A stretch of 64,000 nucleotides of DNA from CAYYKD01 sp964471825 (GCA_964471825.1 CAYYKD010000001.1:62001-126000), one strand, 5' to 3'. Counted from the first letter of the stretch, positions 1 to 8,110 are shown. Translations and numbers: made by a program. The notes: generated from the sequence alone by a model not told the origin.

Positions 1-19
1 AGGAAACTCTCCTAAATAG

Positions 20-310
20 TCAATCATTTTTACCCCCTTCATCCTTTAATGATTCAAGATAGGAAAGTGCAAGTATTTGGGCAATTATTGGCGAGGTTAT
101 TAAAACAAATAAGAAAATCAACATAAGTTTTGACCAAAAATCAGGCTTCCCTGAATATATTGCTAAACCAATAACTATATTAATAAGTCCTGTTACCCCT
201 GTCTTTGTAGCAGAATGAAATCTTAAAAAGATATCCGGTAATATAAATAACCCGAGTACACCAAAAAAAACAAACAACATTCCAAGAGCTATAAAAAAAT
301 ATGCAACCAT
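20..310 (-). CDS. mnhG: Na+/H+ antiporter subunit G (MnhG/MrpG)
   Basis: Small membrane protein of 96 residues with three hydrophobic segments (about 1-27, 33-52, 61-83), the usual size and shape of the MnhG/PhaG subunit of multisubunit cation/proton antiporters. These complexes exchange Na+ or K+ for protons across the inner membrane. The N-terminal G-x-L-G-L-F-x-L-P-D-x-F-x-R-x-H-x-x-T-K segment is typical of the family. It follows mnhF with a one-base overlap (TGA/ATG). Downstream, at positions 6-11, there is an AGGAGA ribosome-binding site, so another antiporter gene (probably a DUF4040/MnhB-type subunit) starts just past the window edge. Confidence 0.88.
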   Translation of the reverse strand: MVAYFFIALGMLFVFFGVLGLFILPDIFLRFHSATKTGVTGLINIVIGLAIYSGKPDFWSKLMLIFLFVLITSPIIAQILALSYLESLKDEGGKND

Positions 311-561
311 TATTCATCCCTTTTTGATTTGTAGATTTTGTTTATTGCAATAATTTCACCAAATGAAAGAAGTGAAAACACTATTGCAACATCCAGATAG
401 TAACCCTTTTTATATATAACAGCATAGAAACACATGATAATAATAACAAGGCTCTGAATTACTGTCATACACAACAACCTATCATATAGACCGGGGCCTA
501 TGATCAGTTTAATTGTTACGAGAAGTATTAAAAAATATAATATATAAAGAAAAACAATCAT
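310..561 (-). CDS. mnhF: Na+/H+ antiporter subunit F (MnhF/MrpF)
   Basis: 83 residues with three transmembrane helices, matching MnhF/PhaF in length. The segment I-x-G-P-G-L-Y-D-R-L-L near residues 21-31 is the family hallmark (usually GP-x-x-x-D-R). It belongs to the membrane complex made with MnhE and MnhG. The ATG overlaps the mnhE stop by four bases, so translation is coupled. Function is assigned from size, motif and position; ion specificity cannot be read from sequence. Confidence 0.87.
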   Translation of the reverse strand: MIVFLYILYFLILLVTIKLIIGPGLYDRLLCMTVIQSLVIIIMCFYAVIYKKGYYLDVAIVFSLLSFGEIIAINKIYKSKRDE

Positions 562-1100
562 CCGAATAACCTCATTAAAATCATCTCCAGTTTACCTTTT
601 ATATTATTGCCGGCCTTTATAGAGTGAGTAGTTTTTTTATCAAAACAGTGTACAAATATCTTGTCACCATCCATCCACAATGAGATTGTACCGGGAATTA
701 GGGATATAGAATTTGATAGAAATGTCCTCCCTAGGCTTGACTTTAATCGTGTTTTGATCCGAATGATACCGGGGTTGTATTTTCGTCTGATCATCATGGA
801 GATTAGTTCAAATCCTGAAATGTAACTCTCCACAATTATCATAAGGAAATAAATAATAACAAGATCAAATCTGTATAGAAATTTAAGTGAGTTGAATCTG
901 TCATCTTTATAAAAATAGTTAAATGAAAACAGAGTAACTATGATTGAAAAAAAAAATCCAGAAATAATTGTTGCAGGCTCAAAATCAAAAGTAAAGATGA
1001 TCCAGGAACCAAATGAAAACAAAAAAAGTATGGCAAATTTTACGGTAATTAAGATTAGATCCCTTTTTTTGTTTAATCCGGATAACAGATATTGTTTCAT
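558..1100 (-). CDS. mnhE: Na+/H+ antiporter subunit E (MnhE/MrpE)
   Basis: 180 residues: two or three N-terminal membrane helices (about 17-60 and 77-97) followed by a cytoplasmic domain with the MnhE signature S-x-S-I-S-L-I-P-G-T-I-S-L near residues 130-142. MnhE is an assembly/accessory subunit of the Mrp-type antiporter. It is first in the visible part of the operon and overlaps mnhF. Its ATG lies only about 20 bases downstream of a 14-bp palindromic repeat (1119-1157), so the repeat sits in the leader or promoter region. I found no good -10/-35 pair close upstream. Confidence 0.87.
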   Translation of the reverse strand: MKQYLLSGLNKKRDLILITVKFAILFLFSFGSWIIFTFDFEPATIISGFFFSIIVTLFSFNYFYKDDRFNSLKFLYRFDLVIIYFLMIIVESYISGFELISMMIRRKYNPGIIRIKTRLKSSLGRTFLSNSISLIPGTISLWMDGDKIFVHCFDKKTTHSIKAGNNIKGKLEMILMRLFG

Positions 1101-1118
1101 TGAAGTTTAACTCCGGTC

Positions 1119-1157
1119 GCTCTTGCAAAAATTCAAAATTTATTTTTGCAAGAGCCT
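1119..1157. repeat. Palindromic interspersed repeat, copy 1
   Basis: GCTCTTGCAAAAAT (1119-1132) is exactly inverted as ATTTTTGCAAGAGC (1142-1155) around a 9-base loop. The same palindrome, with two or three differences, forms the right half of the longer copy at 8111-8203, and the 16-mer AGGCTCTTGCAAAAAT starts again at 63981. It is an intergenic REP/MITE-like family; no transposase is present nearby. Confidence 0.8.
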
Positions 1158-1303
1158 CTTTAATAAAAAAGCGATAATCAAAAATTAGATTATAACATTA
1201 CCGGATGATATATAATTTTTTTTAAAATATCAACCTAAAAATTTTATTGTTTATTCTATCTTAAATACTTTTACGAACACTTTCGCAATAGAGATATTTC
1301 TTT

Positions 1304-1357
1304 ATGAAAAGATACTTGCTTGATACAAACATTTGCATTCATTTTATCAAAGGTTAG
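1304..1357 (+). pseudogene. VapC-type PIN toxin, N-terminal stump
   Basis: ATG at 1304 opens a 17-codon frame reading MKRYLLDTNICIHFIKG and then TAG. This is the canonical start of VapC PIN-domain ribonucleases: the first beta strand plus the metal-binding Asp in L-L-D-T-N. Nothing resembling the rest of a VapC follows in any forward frame before csrA, so only the first exon-sized piece remains. The ATG overlaps the TGA of an upstream frame (ATGA), the arrangement expected of an antitoxin-toxin pair, but the upstream peptide (ending F-R-N-R-D-I-S-L) is not recognisable as an antitoxin. Probably the scar of a lost toxin-antitoxin module. Confidence 0.6.
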
Positions 1358-1494
1358 TAAGGAGAGTTCATAAAAAACTCTGAGAGCCATTTTAGGAAAC
1401 TTGCCCTCCATCTATACCCCATTATCCTAATAAAACCGGATATTTTCAAAGACCATTTTTGGTTTTATACAAAAACCACCAATTATCCCGAATA

Positions 1495-1740
1495 TTATAG
1501 CTTATTATCTTTATTGTTTTTTATTAATGCACCTAAGGATCTCATCGCATCAGGATTTATTTTTAGGGCCTCTCTGTTTGAATTTTGAATCTCAGCAAAC
1601 AGCTCCTGTCTATAAACCTTAATAGCGTTTGGAGCATTAATTCCTATCTTAACATGATCGCCTTTAATGTTTACTATTGTAATCTCTATATCATCGCCAA
1701 TCATTATGGCCTGGTTTTCCTTTCTATCAAGTATTAACAT
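1495..1740 (-). CDS. csrA: Carbon storage regulator CsrA
   Basis: 81-residue RNA-binding regulator that binds GGA-containing leaders and blocks translation. The core M-L-I-L-D-R-K-x-x-Q-A-I-M-I-G-D-D-I-E-I-T-I-V and the G-I-x-A-P-x-x-I-x-V-Y-R-Q-E-L-F segment are those of the CsrA family; the C-terminal tail of about 20 residues is longer than in enterobacteria, as in other CsrA proteins paired with FliW. It starts 9 bases after fliW behind a GGGGG ribosome site. In Bacillus FliW binds and inhibits CsrA until flagellin is exported; the adjacent fliW here suggests the same switch. Confidence 0.96.
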   Translation of the reverse strand: MLILDRKENQAIMIGDDIEITIVNIKGDHVKIGINAPNAIKVYRQELFAEIQNSNREALKINPDAMRSLGALIKNNKDNKL

Positions 1741-1749
1741 TGTCGCCCC

Positions 1750-2178
1750 CTACTCTGCACTAAAAAGAGGATGACGGACAGAACATGTGTCATCAAGACT
1801 TATAACCTGTCTGGCTACCCTTTTCAATTTGTTAATAACAATCGGCCCAAGGAGATTTACCGTTGATGCTTTAAAGTCATCATGTACAGTTAAAATGCAG
1901 AATACAAGGATTTCAGATTCGTCCTTAACTCCTATATCGGCAAGGTCTTTTTTATCAAATTTATTCTTATAGTCAACAAAAAATGTATTTGGATCAACAA
2001 CAAGGAATGCAATATCCGTAACCTCCTCAGACTGAAGCCAGTAGAACGGGCTATCCTCATCTGTATCAAGAAGGACAAACTTCTTTATATCATCAAAACC
2101 AAGTAGACCATCTTCAAAATAAATTCTCTGTTTATCAGAAATCTCAATTTCGCCAAACGCCTTTGTCTTAATCTTCAT
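1750..2178 (-). CDS. fliW: Flagellar assembly factor FliW
   Basis: 142-residue beta-barrel protein, the antagonist of CsrA and binding partner of flagellin. The N-terminal K-A-F-G-E-I-E-I and F-E-D-G-L-L-G-F-x-D-x-x-x-F-x-L-L-D segments and the later F-L-V-V-D-P-x-x-F-F-x-D-Y are typical. Two ATGs stand close together. The first (2184) touches the AGGAG box with no spacing, whereas the second (2178) is six bases from it, so I choose 2178. The gene lies between flgL and csrA, the common flagellar regulatory arrangement. Confidence 0.95.
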   Translation of the reverse strand: MKIKTKAFGEIEISDKQRIYFEDGLLGFDDIKKFVLLDTDEDSPFYWLQSEEVTDIAFLVVDPNTFFVDYKNKFDKKDLADIGVKDESEILVFCILTVHDDFKASTVNLLGPIVINKLKRVARQVISLDDTCSVRHPLFSAE

Positions 2179-2229
2179 TCCCATCTCCTAAACTTCTCAT
2201 TCTCCCGAAACTATGTGCATGAAAAAAAT

Positions 2230-3480
2230 CTATCTTATAAAGTCCATCAATGTCGGCTGTGAGATTCTTGCCATGCTGGAAAGTGCCGCCTTATGTGCGA
2301 ATTCTAACATCTTCAGGTTTGTAATAGACTCTGCCATATCTACATCTGATGCATTGCTTAGTGCCTCAGTATATCTTTCCTTGTCACTTATATGTCTGTC
2401 ACTCAAATAGCTCAACCTATTATCGAGTGCCCCGGTCTCAGCTGTCTGCAGAGTTAGGTTATCCATAGCCATATCAATTGCACCAAGGAATCTCCCCCCT
2501 ACATCTTCACTGTTATTCTGTATCATTGCATCTCTTAGACCAATAAGCACATCAAATATCGAACCCCCAAACTCCATAGCTGCAGGATTTATATTATCAG
2601 GCCCCATCCCCCTGCCCCGTTCAAGAACCCCAAGGTCCTGCAGCATTGTACTGCCCTCAATGTCTGAAAGCTCCATCTTATGCGGTTTAGTTGTCTTTAA
2701 AATAAGCCCACCGGTTACAGGATCAAGTGAGGCGTTTACCGCTACAGGTGATCTGTTTATCTTATCCATAATTGCATAGACATTATCGCCTGCATTAAAT
2801 TCAACCCTATTCTTATCTATCATAATTACACTGTCTTTGTCAAGCCTAAAATCCGCAGTATTAGATGATGAATAGACCTGATGCTGTTCAGCCCAAAAAA
2901 TCTCAGATCCGGGTTTTGCAACAGTTACATACTCACCACTGTCGATCTCCCTTTTATGTGCACCATTATCCCCGAGGTATTTTACACTGGTTATCATAGA
3001 TTGATTTATACCTCTTACAGCCCCCTCCAGCGTCTCAAAGGGTTGTGTAAACTTATTAAATCCCGAGAACATATAGTCGTCTTTATATTTAGAATTTGCA
3101 TTTAATATAACATTTCTAAGAAGCTGATCAACCTCAACGGCCATCATTTTTCTTTCCTCTTCACCATAGACGCCGTTAGAACCCTGAACAGCCAGCTCTC
3201 TTACCCTTTGTAGCATATCGATTGTATTCATTATCTTATTTTCGACGACACCCCTCTCATTGTTAGCATCCTGAATATTTCTAAGATACTGATCAGTCTT
3301 GTGAAGTTTGGTATGAAATGTCATAGACTGCGTAACATCAACAACATTTTCCCTTGGAAGTCTGTGTTTTTTACCTGTAGTGATCTGTTGGCTAACCTTA
3401 TCCATGTCATACTGTCGCCCCTTTAGATGGTGCATACCGTTATCCGGTATAGTATGAGTGCTTATTCTATTAATTGACAT
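2230..3480 (-). CDS. flgL: Flagellar hook-filament junction protein FlgL
   Basis: 416 residues. The N-terminal helix region (R-I-S-T-x-x-I-x-x-N-G-M-x-x-L through a coiled segment to about 150) and the C-terminal L-S-x-x-E-D-V-D-M-A-E-x-x-T-x-x-x-x-x-E-like region are conserved with flagellins and HAP3; the middle third is the variable exposed domain. The protein joins FlgK to the filament. It follows flgK by 21 bases with a good AGGAGG site, inside the flgN-flgK-flgL-fliW-csrA unit. In spirochaetes the product acts in the periplasmic space. Confidence 0.94.
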   Translation of the reverse strand: MSINRISTHTIPDNGMHHLKGRQYDMDKVSQQITTGKKHRLPRENVVDVTQSMTFHTKLHKTDQYLRNIQDANNERGVVENKIMNTIDMLQRVRELAVQGSNGVYGEEERKMMAVEVDQLLRNVILNANSKYKDDYMFSGFNKFTQPFETLEGAVRGINQSMITSVKYLGDNGAHKREIDSGEYVTVAKPGSEIFWAEQHQVYSSSNTADFRLDKDSVIMIDKNRVEFNAGDNVYAIMDKINRSPVAVNASLDPVTGGLILKTTKPHKMELSDIEGSTMLQDLGVLERGRGMGPDNINPAAMEFGGSIFDVLIGLRDAMIQNNSEDVGGRFLGAIDMAMDNLTLQTAETGALDNRLSYLSDRHISDKERYTEALSNASDVDMAESITNLKMLEFAHKAALSSMARISQPTLMDFIR

Positions 3481-3501
3481 ATTCTATCCTCCTATAAGCC
3501 A

Positions 3502-5400
3502 TTAACCAAGCCGCATTATCAGCGTCTCGATCATCTTATCCATTTCCGACATTATCTTTGCCGTTGCATTATAACCATGTTGAAACTTCATCATATTTGC
3601 AAATTCTTCATCTATATTAACACCTGAGATTGATTTCCTAATATTTTTGAGGTTATGAACTATGGTCTCTGCGTTTTTCAGCCCTTTTTCAGCTACATTT
3701 GATCTTGCACCAAGGTCGGAGATGACAGTCTCAAAGTACTGAGAAAAGGTCTGAGACATCCCAACCATTACCTTTTTATCCTTAAGGGAGGCAATTCTCT
3801 GAGCTATCTCAGAATCCCCCGATTTATTGTAGACATCCTTTACTCCATCCCCTGTAGAATCAATCCCCTCAGCAGTTGCAATGTTATTGTGGTCAGCAAG
3901 AACCTGTTCATTGACACTCATGTAGGCAGACGGATGAGTTAACGGAGCTACCGCCCAATTTGACCTCTCAGTAAACTTATCAACCTGATTTATCTGATTA
4001 TAGTCAAATGCGCCCTCTTCACCTGCCCCCTGTAAAACTGATGCATAGCCTGTAAGAAATAGCCCGTCATCCTGCAGTCTTCTTATAGCAAAGTCCGGTG
4101 CACCGTTCTCAACCTGATAGTCAGCCTTAAGTGTCAATTTGCCATCTGTATTTAGAAATGCGTTAACCCTTGCATCGGACTGATTTATCCTGGTTATAAC
4201 CTCACTCACTGTATCGGTTTCATAGTAGTCTACTGTTGAGTCATTTATGATCATCTGACCTCTTATTCCAAGCTTATCATTCAACTCAAGTTTGTTGCTT
4301 CCAGACACTCTAAAAAGGAAGGTAGAATCATCCTGACCATCCCCGTTTCTGTCATAGTTTCCGGCCGGATCATTTACAAATGGGAACTGAACAAAGAAGT
4401 TTACCCCTGTTTTACCATTCGCCCCAAAACCATCTGAATGAATCTCATTAACAAGATCTGTTACATTTGCCGCAAAGGAGTTTACCTTTTTTATCTCAAA
4501 GTTTAGATCAGTGTCCCTTAGATCTACCAGACCTGCCAACTCACCGCCCCTTAGTACAAGTTTCTCTCCATCACCCCAGAATGCATCAAAATACCCTTCA
4601 TTCTCTGCCTGGCTCTCAAGCTGAAGTTGTTCATACTTGCCGCCCTGCACAAGATGCCGTCCCCCGATAAAGAGGATCAATTCATCAGGGTCCTCTCTGC
4701 TTATCTGCACATCGACAAGTTCGGAGAGCCTGTCTATAAGCATGTCCCTCTGATCTTTTAGATCATTCGGGTTATCCTTCATCGTTTCAACCTTTAAGAT
4801 CTTCTCATTTAACAATGCAATATCTTTTGCAATATTGTTTACCTCTCTAACCTTATCCTGAAATTCAGTATCAATATTGTCTCTAATATCTTTTAGTTGA
4901 CTATAGTGGTGCCGTACGCTATTAGTAAGAATATTTGCCTTCTGAACTACTACAGATCGCATTGATTTTTCATAGGGATTGTTTGCAAGATCACTCCATG
5001 ATGACATAAACTCATCAAGCCCTGTTCTAAGCGTATTTATCCTGGATGGGTCGGTATTCACTCCCGGTTCCTGGTAGACAAGTTCAACCTGCTCCAGATA
5101 CTTATCGCGAACCTTGTAGTAGCCCTGGTTTTTATTTTCAAATATTATTCTATTATCAACCAGCGAATCTCTCACCCGCTCGATTCTTGCGGTTACAACT
5201 CCCTGACCAATCTGACCGGTTCTTTCTGCCCTGGTCATGTCCGGCATATAGATCGGCTCAAATGACTCCATATGGATCATCTGCCTTGTATAGCCTTCAT
5301 TGTTCATATTATTAAGGTTGTGTCCCGTTATCATCAATGCCTTTGAGTGTGTTAATAATGACCTCTTGCCCATTTCTATACCATGAAATGTTGATACCAT
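3502..5400 (-). CDS. flgK: Flagellar hook-associated protein FlgK (HAP1)
   Basis: 632 residues, normal for spirochaete FlgK. The N terminus (S-T-F-x-G-I-E-M-G-K-R-S-L, then T-G-H-N-L-N-N-M-N-x-E-G-Y-T-R-Q) and the C terminus (S-G-V-N-I-D-E-E-F-A-N-M-M-K-F-Q) form the coiled rod-like D0 domain shared by hook and rod proteins. The central region is variable. It caps the hook before filament growth. The start is backed by AGGAGA seven bases upstream. A FlgN-like gene immediately upstream fits the FlgK/FlgL chaperone role. Confidence 0.95.
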   Translation of the reverse strand: MVSTFHGIEMGKRSLLTHSKALMITGHNLNNMNNEGYTRQMIHMESFEPIYMPDMTRAERTGQIGQGVVTARIERVRDSLVDNRIIFENKNQGYYKVRDKYLEQVELVYQEPGVNTDPSRINTLRTGLDEFMSSWSDLANNPYEKSMRSVVVQKANILTNSVRHHYSQLKDIRDNIDTEFQDKVREVNNIAKDIALLNEKILKVETMKDNPNDLKDQRDMLIDRLSELVDVQISREDPDELILFIGGRHLVQGGKYEQLQLESQAENEGYFDAFWGDGEKLVLRGGELAGLVDLRDTDLNFEIKKVNSFAANVTDLVNEIHSDGFGANGKTGVNFFVQFPFVNDPAGNYDRNGDGQDDSTFLFRVSGSNKLELNDKLGIRGQMIINDSTVDYYETDTVSEVITRINQSDARVNAFLNTDGKLTLKADYQVENGAPDFAIRRLQDDGLFLTGYASVLQGAGEEGAFDYNQINQVDKFTERSNWAVAPLTHPSAYMSVNEQVLADHNNIATAEGIDSTGDGVKDVYNKSGDSEIAQRIASLKDKKVMVGMSQTFSQYFETVISDLGARSNVAEKGLKNAETIVHNLKNIRKSISGVNIDEEFANMMKFQHGYNATAKIMSEMDKMIETLIMRLG

Positions 5401-5444
5401 ACTATTCTCCTCTATCTAATCAAATCGAACTAAACAAATCGAGC

Positions 5445-5945
5445 TTAAACAAATCTATCAAGAACAACCGGCCCATAGGACCATATCTTTTTATTCTGAT
5501 CCTTGAGTTCCCTATCATATGATGGTTTTTCAGGTTTAAGGTTAAATACCTTCTCGACCTTCTGTCTTGCTACATACATATTATCGTTTAGAAGTTTTAT
5601 ATTTATACTTTCTATTTCCTTGTAGTTCATGATCAACGATTTTATCATGTGCTTTAAACTACTTACATTTGCGTCGACTCTCTCTTTATAGGCAACATTT
5701 GCCTGTTCAAAGGCATTTAATTCCTGCAGAATACCGTTGAATGCAACACCAACTTCCTGTTGTGTCTTTGAAATCTCATAGAGTTCATCCCATCTGGCCT
5801 CTAATATAAGACTCTGCTTATGCGTAACAATCTCATAGGATCTTTTGAGTACATTCAGAATACTGTTAAGCAGTATAATCTGCCTTGCATGATAATCATC
5901 ATAGCTAAGTTGTGTGCTAAATTGTGTTTTTTTATTCGGTACCAT
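5445..5945 (-). CDS. FlgN-like flagellar export chaperone
   Basis: 166-residue, mostly helical, hydrophilic protein without signal peptide. Residues about 20-130 look like the long coiled-coil helices of FlgN, including an E-A-R-W-D-E-L-x-E-I-S-x-x-Q stretch that resembles the FlgN segment around the L-x-x-L-x-x-x-x-Q motif. FlgN chaperones FlgK and FlgL to the export gate, and both genes are directly downstream. It heads the unit and is preceded by a sigma28-like motif. Sequence identity within FlgN is always low, so the call rests strongly on position. Confidence 0.7.
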   Translation of the reverse strand: MVPNKKTQFSTQLSYDDYHARQIILLNSILNVLKRSYEIVTHKQSLILEARWDELYEISKTQQEVGVAFNGILQELNAFEQANVAYKERVDANVSSLKHMIKSLIMNYKEIESINIKLLNDNMYVARQKVEKVFNLKPEKPSYDRELKDQNKKIWSYGPVVLDRFV

Positions 5946-5994
5946 CCGTGGTCTCCGTATCTATAAAAATGGTTGAGGATACACCTCTCTATAA

Positions 5995-6020
5995 AATTCG
6001 GATAGTTCTGAAAATACTTA
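5995..6020 (-). promoter_or_regulatory. FliA (sigma28)-like promoter for flgN-flgK-flgL
   Basis: On the minus strand TAAG (6020-6017) is followed after exactly 14 bases by TCCGAATT (6002-5995). This resembles the flagellar sigma28 consensus TAAA-N15-GCCGATAA. The same TAAG-N14-TCCGAA layout occurs upstream of fliK (52448-52423). The start would fall about 40 bases before the flgN-like ATG. Confidence 0.45.
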
Positions 6021-6088
6021 ATAGAATTTATTATTTTTTACTTGATAGAATTTTTATTATTGATAGAATTTTTTACTTGATAGAATTT
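6017..6088. repeat. Four short tandem copies of CTTGATAGAATTT
   Basis: Copies at 6017-6029 (one mismatch), 6041-6053, 6059-6071 (first base differs) and 6076-6088, separated by T/A-rich spacers of 4-11 bases. They fill the gap between the flgN-like promoter and the PAP2 stop codon. The first copy overlaps the TAAG element of the sigma28-like promoter. Origin by replication slippage is the simplest explanation. Confidence 0.75.
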
Positions 6089-6095
6089 ATTTAGA

Positions 6096-6668
6096 TTATC
6101 TCATCGTTAGGATTTGGACAGCAATAGCTTCCACGATATCAATCCATAATAGAGCAGAAAAACCGCAGATTCCCCCTACAAATAATCCGGCTGCACAATC
6201 AGAGAAGAAGTGATACCTTTTTTTTATCCTTATAAATGAAGTAATAACGGCTGCAATCACAAAACTAAGACAGATCACAGGATATAGATAGGAGGTAGTA
6301 ATGAATCCACCTATTCTAGCCAGATGTCCGCTGGGAAATGAGTAGGGATCAATTTTATTTATCAATGGATCAGATGGTCTGGCAAGTCGTTTCCGTTTAA
6401 ATGTCCATTTCATAAAAAAAACTATTATCGTTGAGAGTAATAGTGCAAGTGATGCAAGCAATGATGTCTTAAGAAGCTCTTGATTTTTTAGTAAATAACC
6501 TGCTAAAAAAAGGAGAGAAATATATAATATTGAAAAATAGATACTTCCAATAAATGAGATCGGTGAGACTACTATTTTACTATAGTAAATGGTCTCTATG
6601 CGATCTGAAACTTTTTTATCAAATTCTAAAAATCTATTAATAACACCCTCCCAACCCTTCAGAGTCAT
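6096..6668 (-). CDS. PAP2-family membrane phosphatase
   Basis: About 190 residues with five or six membrane helices. The three PAP2 phosphatase motifs are present in order: K-R-K-R-L-A-R-P, then F-P-S-G-H-L-A-R, then R-I-K-K-R-Y-H-F-F-S-D with the catalytic His and Asp. Such enzymes hydrolyse lipid phosphates such as undecaprenyl pyrophosphate or phosphatidylglycerol phosphate; the substrate cannot be told here. The start is uncertain. A TTG at 6698 would extend it by ten residues, but that TTG is part of a consensus -35 box, so I use the ATG at 6668, which lacks a clear ribosome site. Confidence 0.85.
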   Translation of the reverse strand: MTLKGWEGVINRFLEFDKKVSDRIETIYYSKIVVSPISFIGSIYFSILYISLLFLAGYLLKNQELLKTSLLASLALLLSTIIVFFMKWTFKRKRLARPSDPLINKIDPYSFPSGHLARIGGFITTSYLYPVICLSFVIAAVITSFIRIKKRYHFFSDCAAGLFVGGICGFSALLWIDIVEAIAVQILTMR

Positions 6669-6669
6669 A

Positions 6670-6698
6670 ATTATATTATGTTTTATATGGTAAGTCAA
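6670..6698 (-). promoter_or_regulatory. Near-consensus sigma70 promoter at the PAP2 start
   Basis: TTGACT (6698-6693), 17 bases, TATAAT (6675-6670) on the minus strand. The -10 box ends one base before the ATG at 6668, so transcripts would begin inside the first codons. Either translation starts further in or the mRNA is made from another promoter. Confidence 0.5.
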
Positions 6699-6749
6699 TA
6701 TCTGAGCAGTAATTAATTAAATATATTATACTGCTGTTTCAAAAATCAG

Positions 6750-6778
6750 TTGACTTTTTTTCAAAAAAAATGTATTTT
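6750..6778 (+). promoter_or_regulatory. Sigma70 promoter for rpmF-plsX
   Basis: TTGACT (6750-6755), 17 bases, TATTTT (6773-6778) with an extended TG directly before the -10 box. It lies about 70 bases upstream of rpmF, the only plus-strand gene start nearby. Confidence 0.55.
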
Positions 6779-6846
6779 ACCCTCTAATTAACCTGACAGA
6801 TCAGCTTATGATTCGCTGAAGTTATAATACATACGAGGGATTTAAA

Positions 6847-7032
6847 ATGGCAGTACCTAAGACAAAGATATCAAAATCAAAGACAAGAAGCCAGAGAAGC
6901 ATCAATATGAAAATGGAGCTTCCACAGATGACTAAATGTTCTGAATGTGGTGAGCTGACACTATCTCACAGAGTCTGTATACACTGTGGATACTACAGAG
7001 GCAGACCGGTTGTTGAGGTTAATAAGGCTTGA
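6847..7032 (+). CDS. rpmF: 50S ribosomal protein L32
   Basis: 61 residues. It begins M-A-V-P-K-T-K-I-S-K-S-K-T-R-S-Q-R-S, the L32 N terminus, and has the zinc-binding pattern C-x-x-C (C-S-E-C-G) followed by C-x-x-C (C-I-H-C-G), so it is the zinc form of L32. It is a structural protein of the large ribosomal subunit. The rpmF-plsX pair is a widely conserved arrangement; here the plsX start overlaps the rpmF stop. Confidence 0.97.
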   Translation: MAVPKTKISKSKTRSQRSINMKMELPQMTKCSECGELTLSHRVCIHCGYYRGRPVVEVNKA

Positions 7033-8081
7033 TTGTAGGCATTGATGTTGAATCAGGAGAGCGTCCTTTTCATGAACTTGTTGAGGCGGCTCTTCTCTCA
7101 GCAGATAGAATAGATGATATTACAGTTGTTCTTATTGGCAATCAAAAAAACATAGAAAAAAAATTTCCTGATATAAACTCAAACAACAAAATTCAAATTG
7201 TAAATTCTAATGAAATTATCTACATGGACGAATCACCTGTCTCTTCTGTAAGAACAAAGAAGAATTCAACAGTAGTTACAGGTATCAAACTGATCAAAGA
7301 TGGGTCATTAGATGCTTTTTTCTCCCCGGGAAATACCGGAGCTACAGTAGCGGCAAGCATTCTATATCTTAATACTATAGCAAAAATAAAAAAACCTGCA
7401 CTCTCAACAAGTTTTCCCGGAAACGGCTCAAATGAGACGCTTATAATTGATATCGGGGCAAATCCTGAGTCAACAGAGGAGGGACTCTGTAATAATGCGA
7501 TCCTAGGCATGGCCTATTACAGCATGATATGGGAAAAAGATCTGCCGACAGTTGGCCTATTAAATATGGGCAGCGAGTACGGTAAGGGTTCTCATCAGAT
7601 CAAAAAGGCCTACGAGAAACTTGAATCAATCCCTACATTCCTGGGAAATATTGAGGGCTACAACCTCTTCAACGGCTCTGTAGATGTTGTTGTCTGTGAC
7701 GGCTTTATGGGTAATTCAATTATCAAAATGGCAGAATCAATGACAGGATTCTTCTATAAAATACTAAAATCAGAATTCAGGGAGCCGACTGTACGATCAC
7801 ATAAAAAAGGGACTACAGCGGTTAAAAACGCACTGATTGGCACGCTTGAAAGTCTAGGTGCGTTTGAACTAAAAAAGAATAACATTATCCAGAAGTTGTA
7901 CCCTAGATTTTACGGTGGGGCACCCCTTCTCGGAGTAGAGGGGCTTGTTCTTGTTGGACACGGTAACTGTAGCGGTAGCGATCTAATAAACGCAATAGAG
8001 TTGGCTAACTTTCTTCATGGTAAAGACTACAAAAATGAGATGCGAAAAAACATCGATAGATTTGTTGAACTGCGAAGTTAG
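7029..8081 (+). CDS. plsX: Phosphate acyltransferase PlsX
   Basis: 350 residues. PlsX converts acyl-ACP to acyl-phosphate, the first step of glycerophospholipid synthesis. Recognisable segments are S-P-G-N-T-G-A-T-V-A-A near residue 98, I-D-I-G-A-N near 140, N-M-G-S-E-Y-G-K-G near 178, V-V-C-D-G-F-M-G-N near 220 and G-G-A-P-L-L-G-V-x-G near 293. The extreme N terminus (V-G-I-D-V-E-S-G) diverges from the usual D-A-M-G-G-D. The start is TTG overlapping the rpmF TGA, with GAGG/AAGG purines upstream; no ATG is available nearby. Confidence 0.95.
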   Translation: MIVGIDVESGERPFHELVEAALLSADRIDDITVVLIGNQKNIEKKFPDINSNNKIQIVNSNEIIYMDESPVSSVRTKKNSTVVTGIKLIKDGSLDAFFSPGNTGATVAASILYLNTIAKIKKPALSTSFPGNGSNETLIIDIGANPESTEEGLCNNAILGMAYYSMIWEKDLPTVGLLNMGSEYGKGSHQIKKAYEKLESIPTFLGNIEGYNLFNGSVDVVVCDGFMGNSIIKMAESMTGFFYKILKSEFREPTVRSHKKGTTAVKNALIGTLESLGAFELKKNNIIQKLYPRFYGGAPLLGVEGLVLVGHGNCSGSDLINAIELANFLHGKDYKNEMRKNIDRFVELRS

Positions 8082-8110
8082 TTTAATTTCATTTCACACA
8101 CAGACTTTAG

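Larger units (their letters stand above)
1101..1494. other. Intergenic stretch with repeat and toxin stump
   Basis: This 394-base gap lies between the 5' end of mnhE and the 3' end of csrA. It holds the palindromic repeat at 1119-1157, a 17-codon vapC-like stump at 1304-1357 and otherwise AT-rich sequence with no recognisable gene. A short inverted repeat (TGGTTTT/AAAACCA, 1469-1487) lies just downstream of csrA but has no T-run after it on the minus strand, so I do not call it a terminator. Confidence 0.6.
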
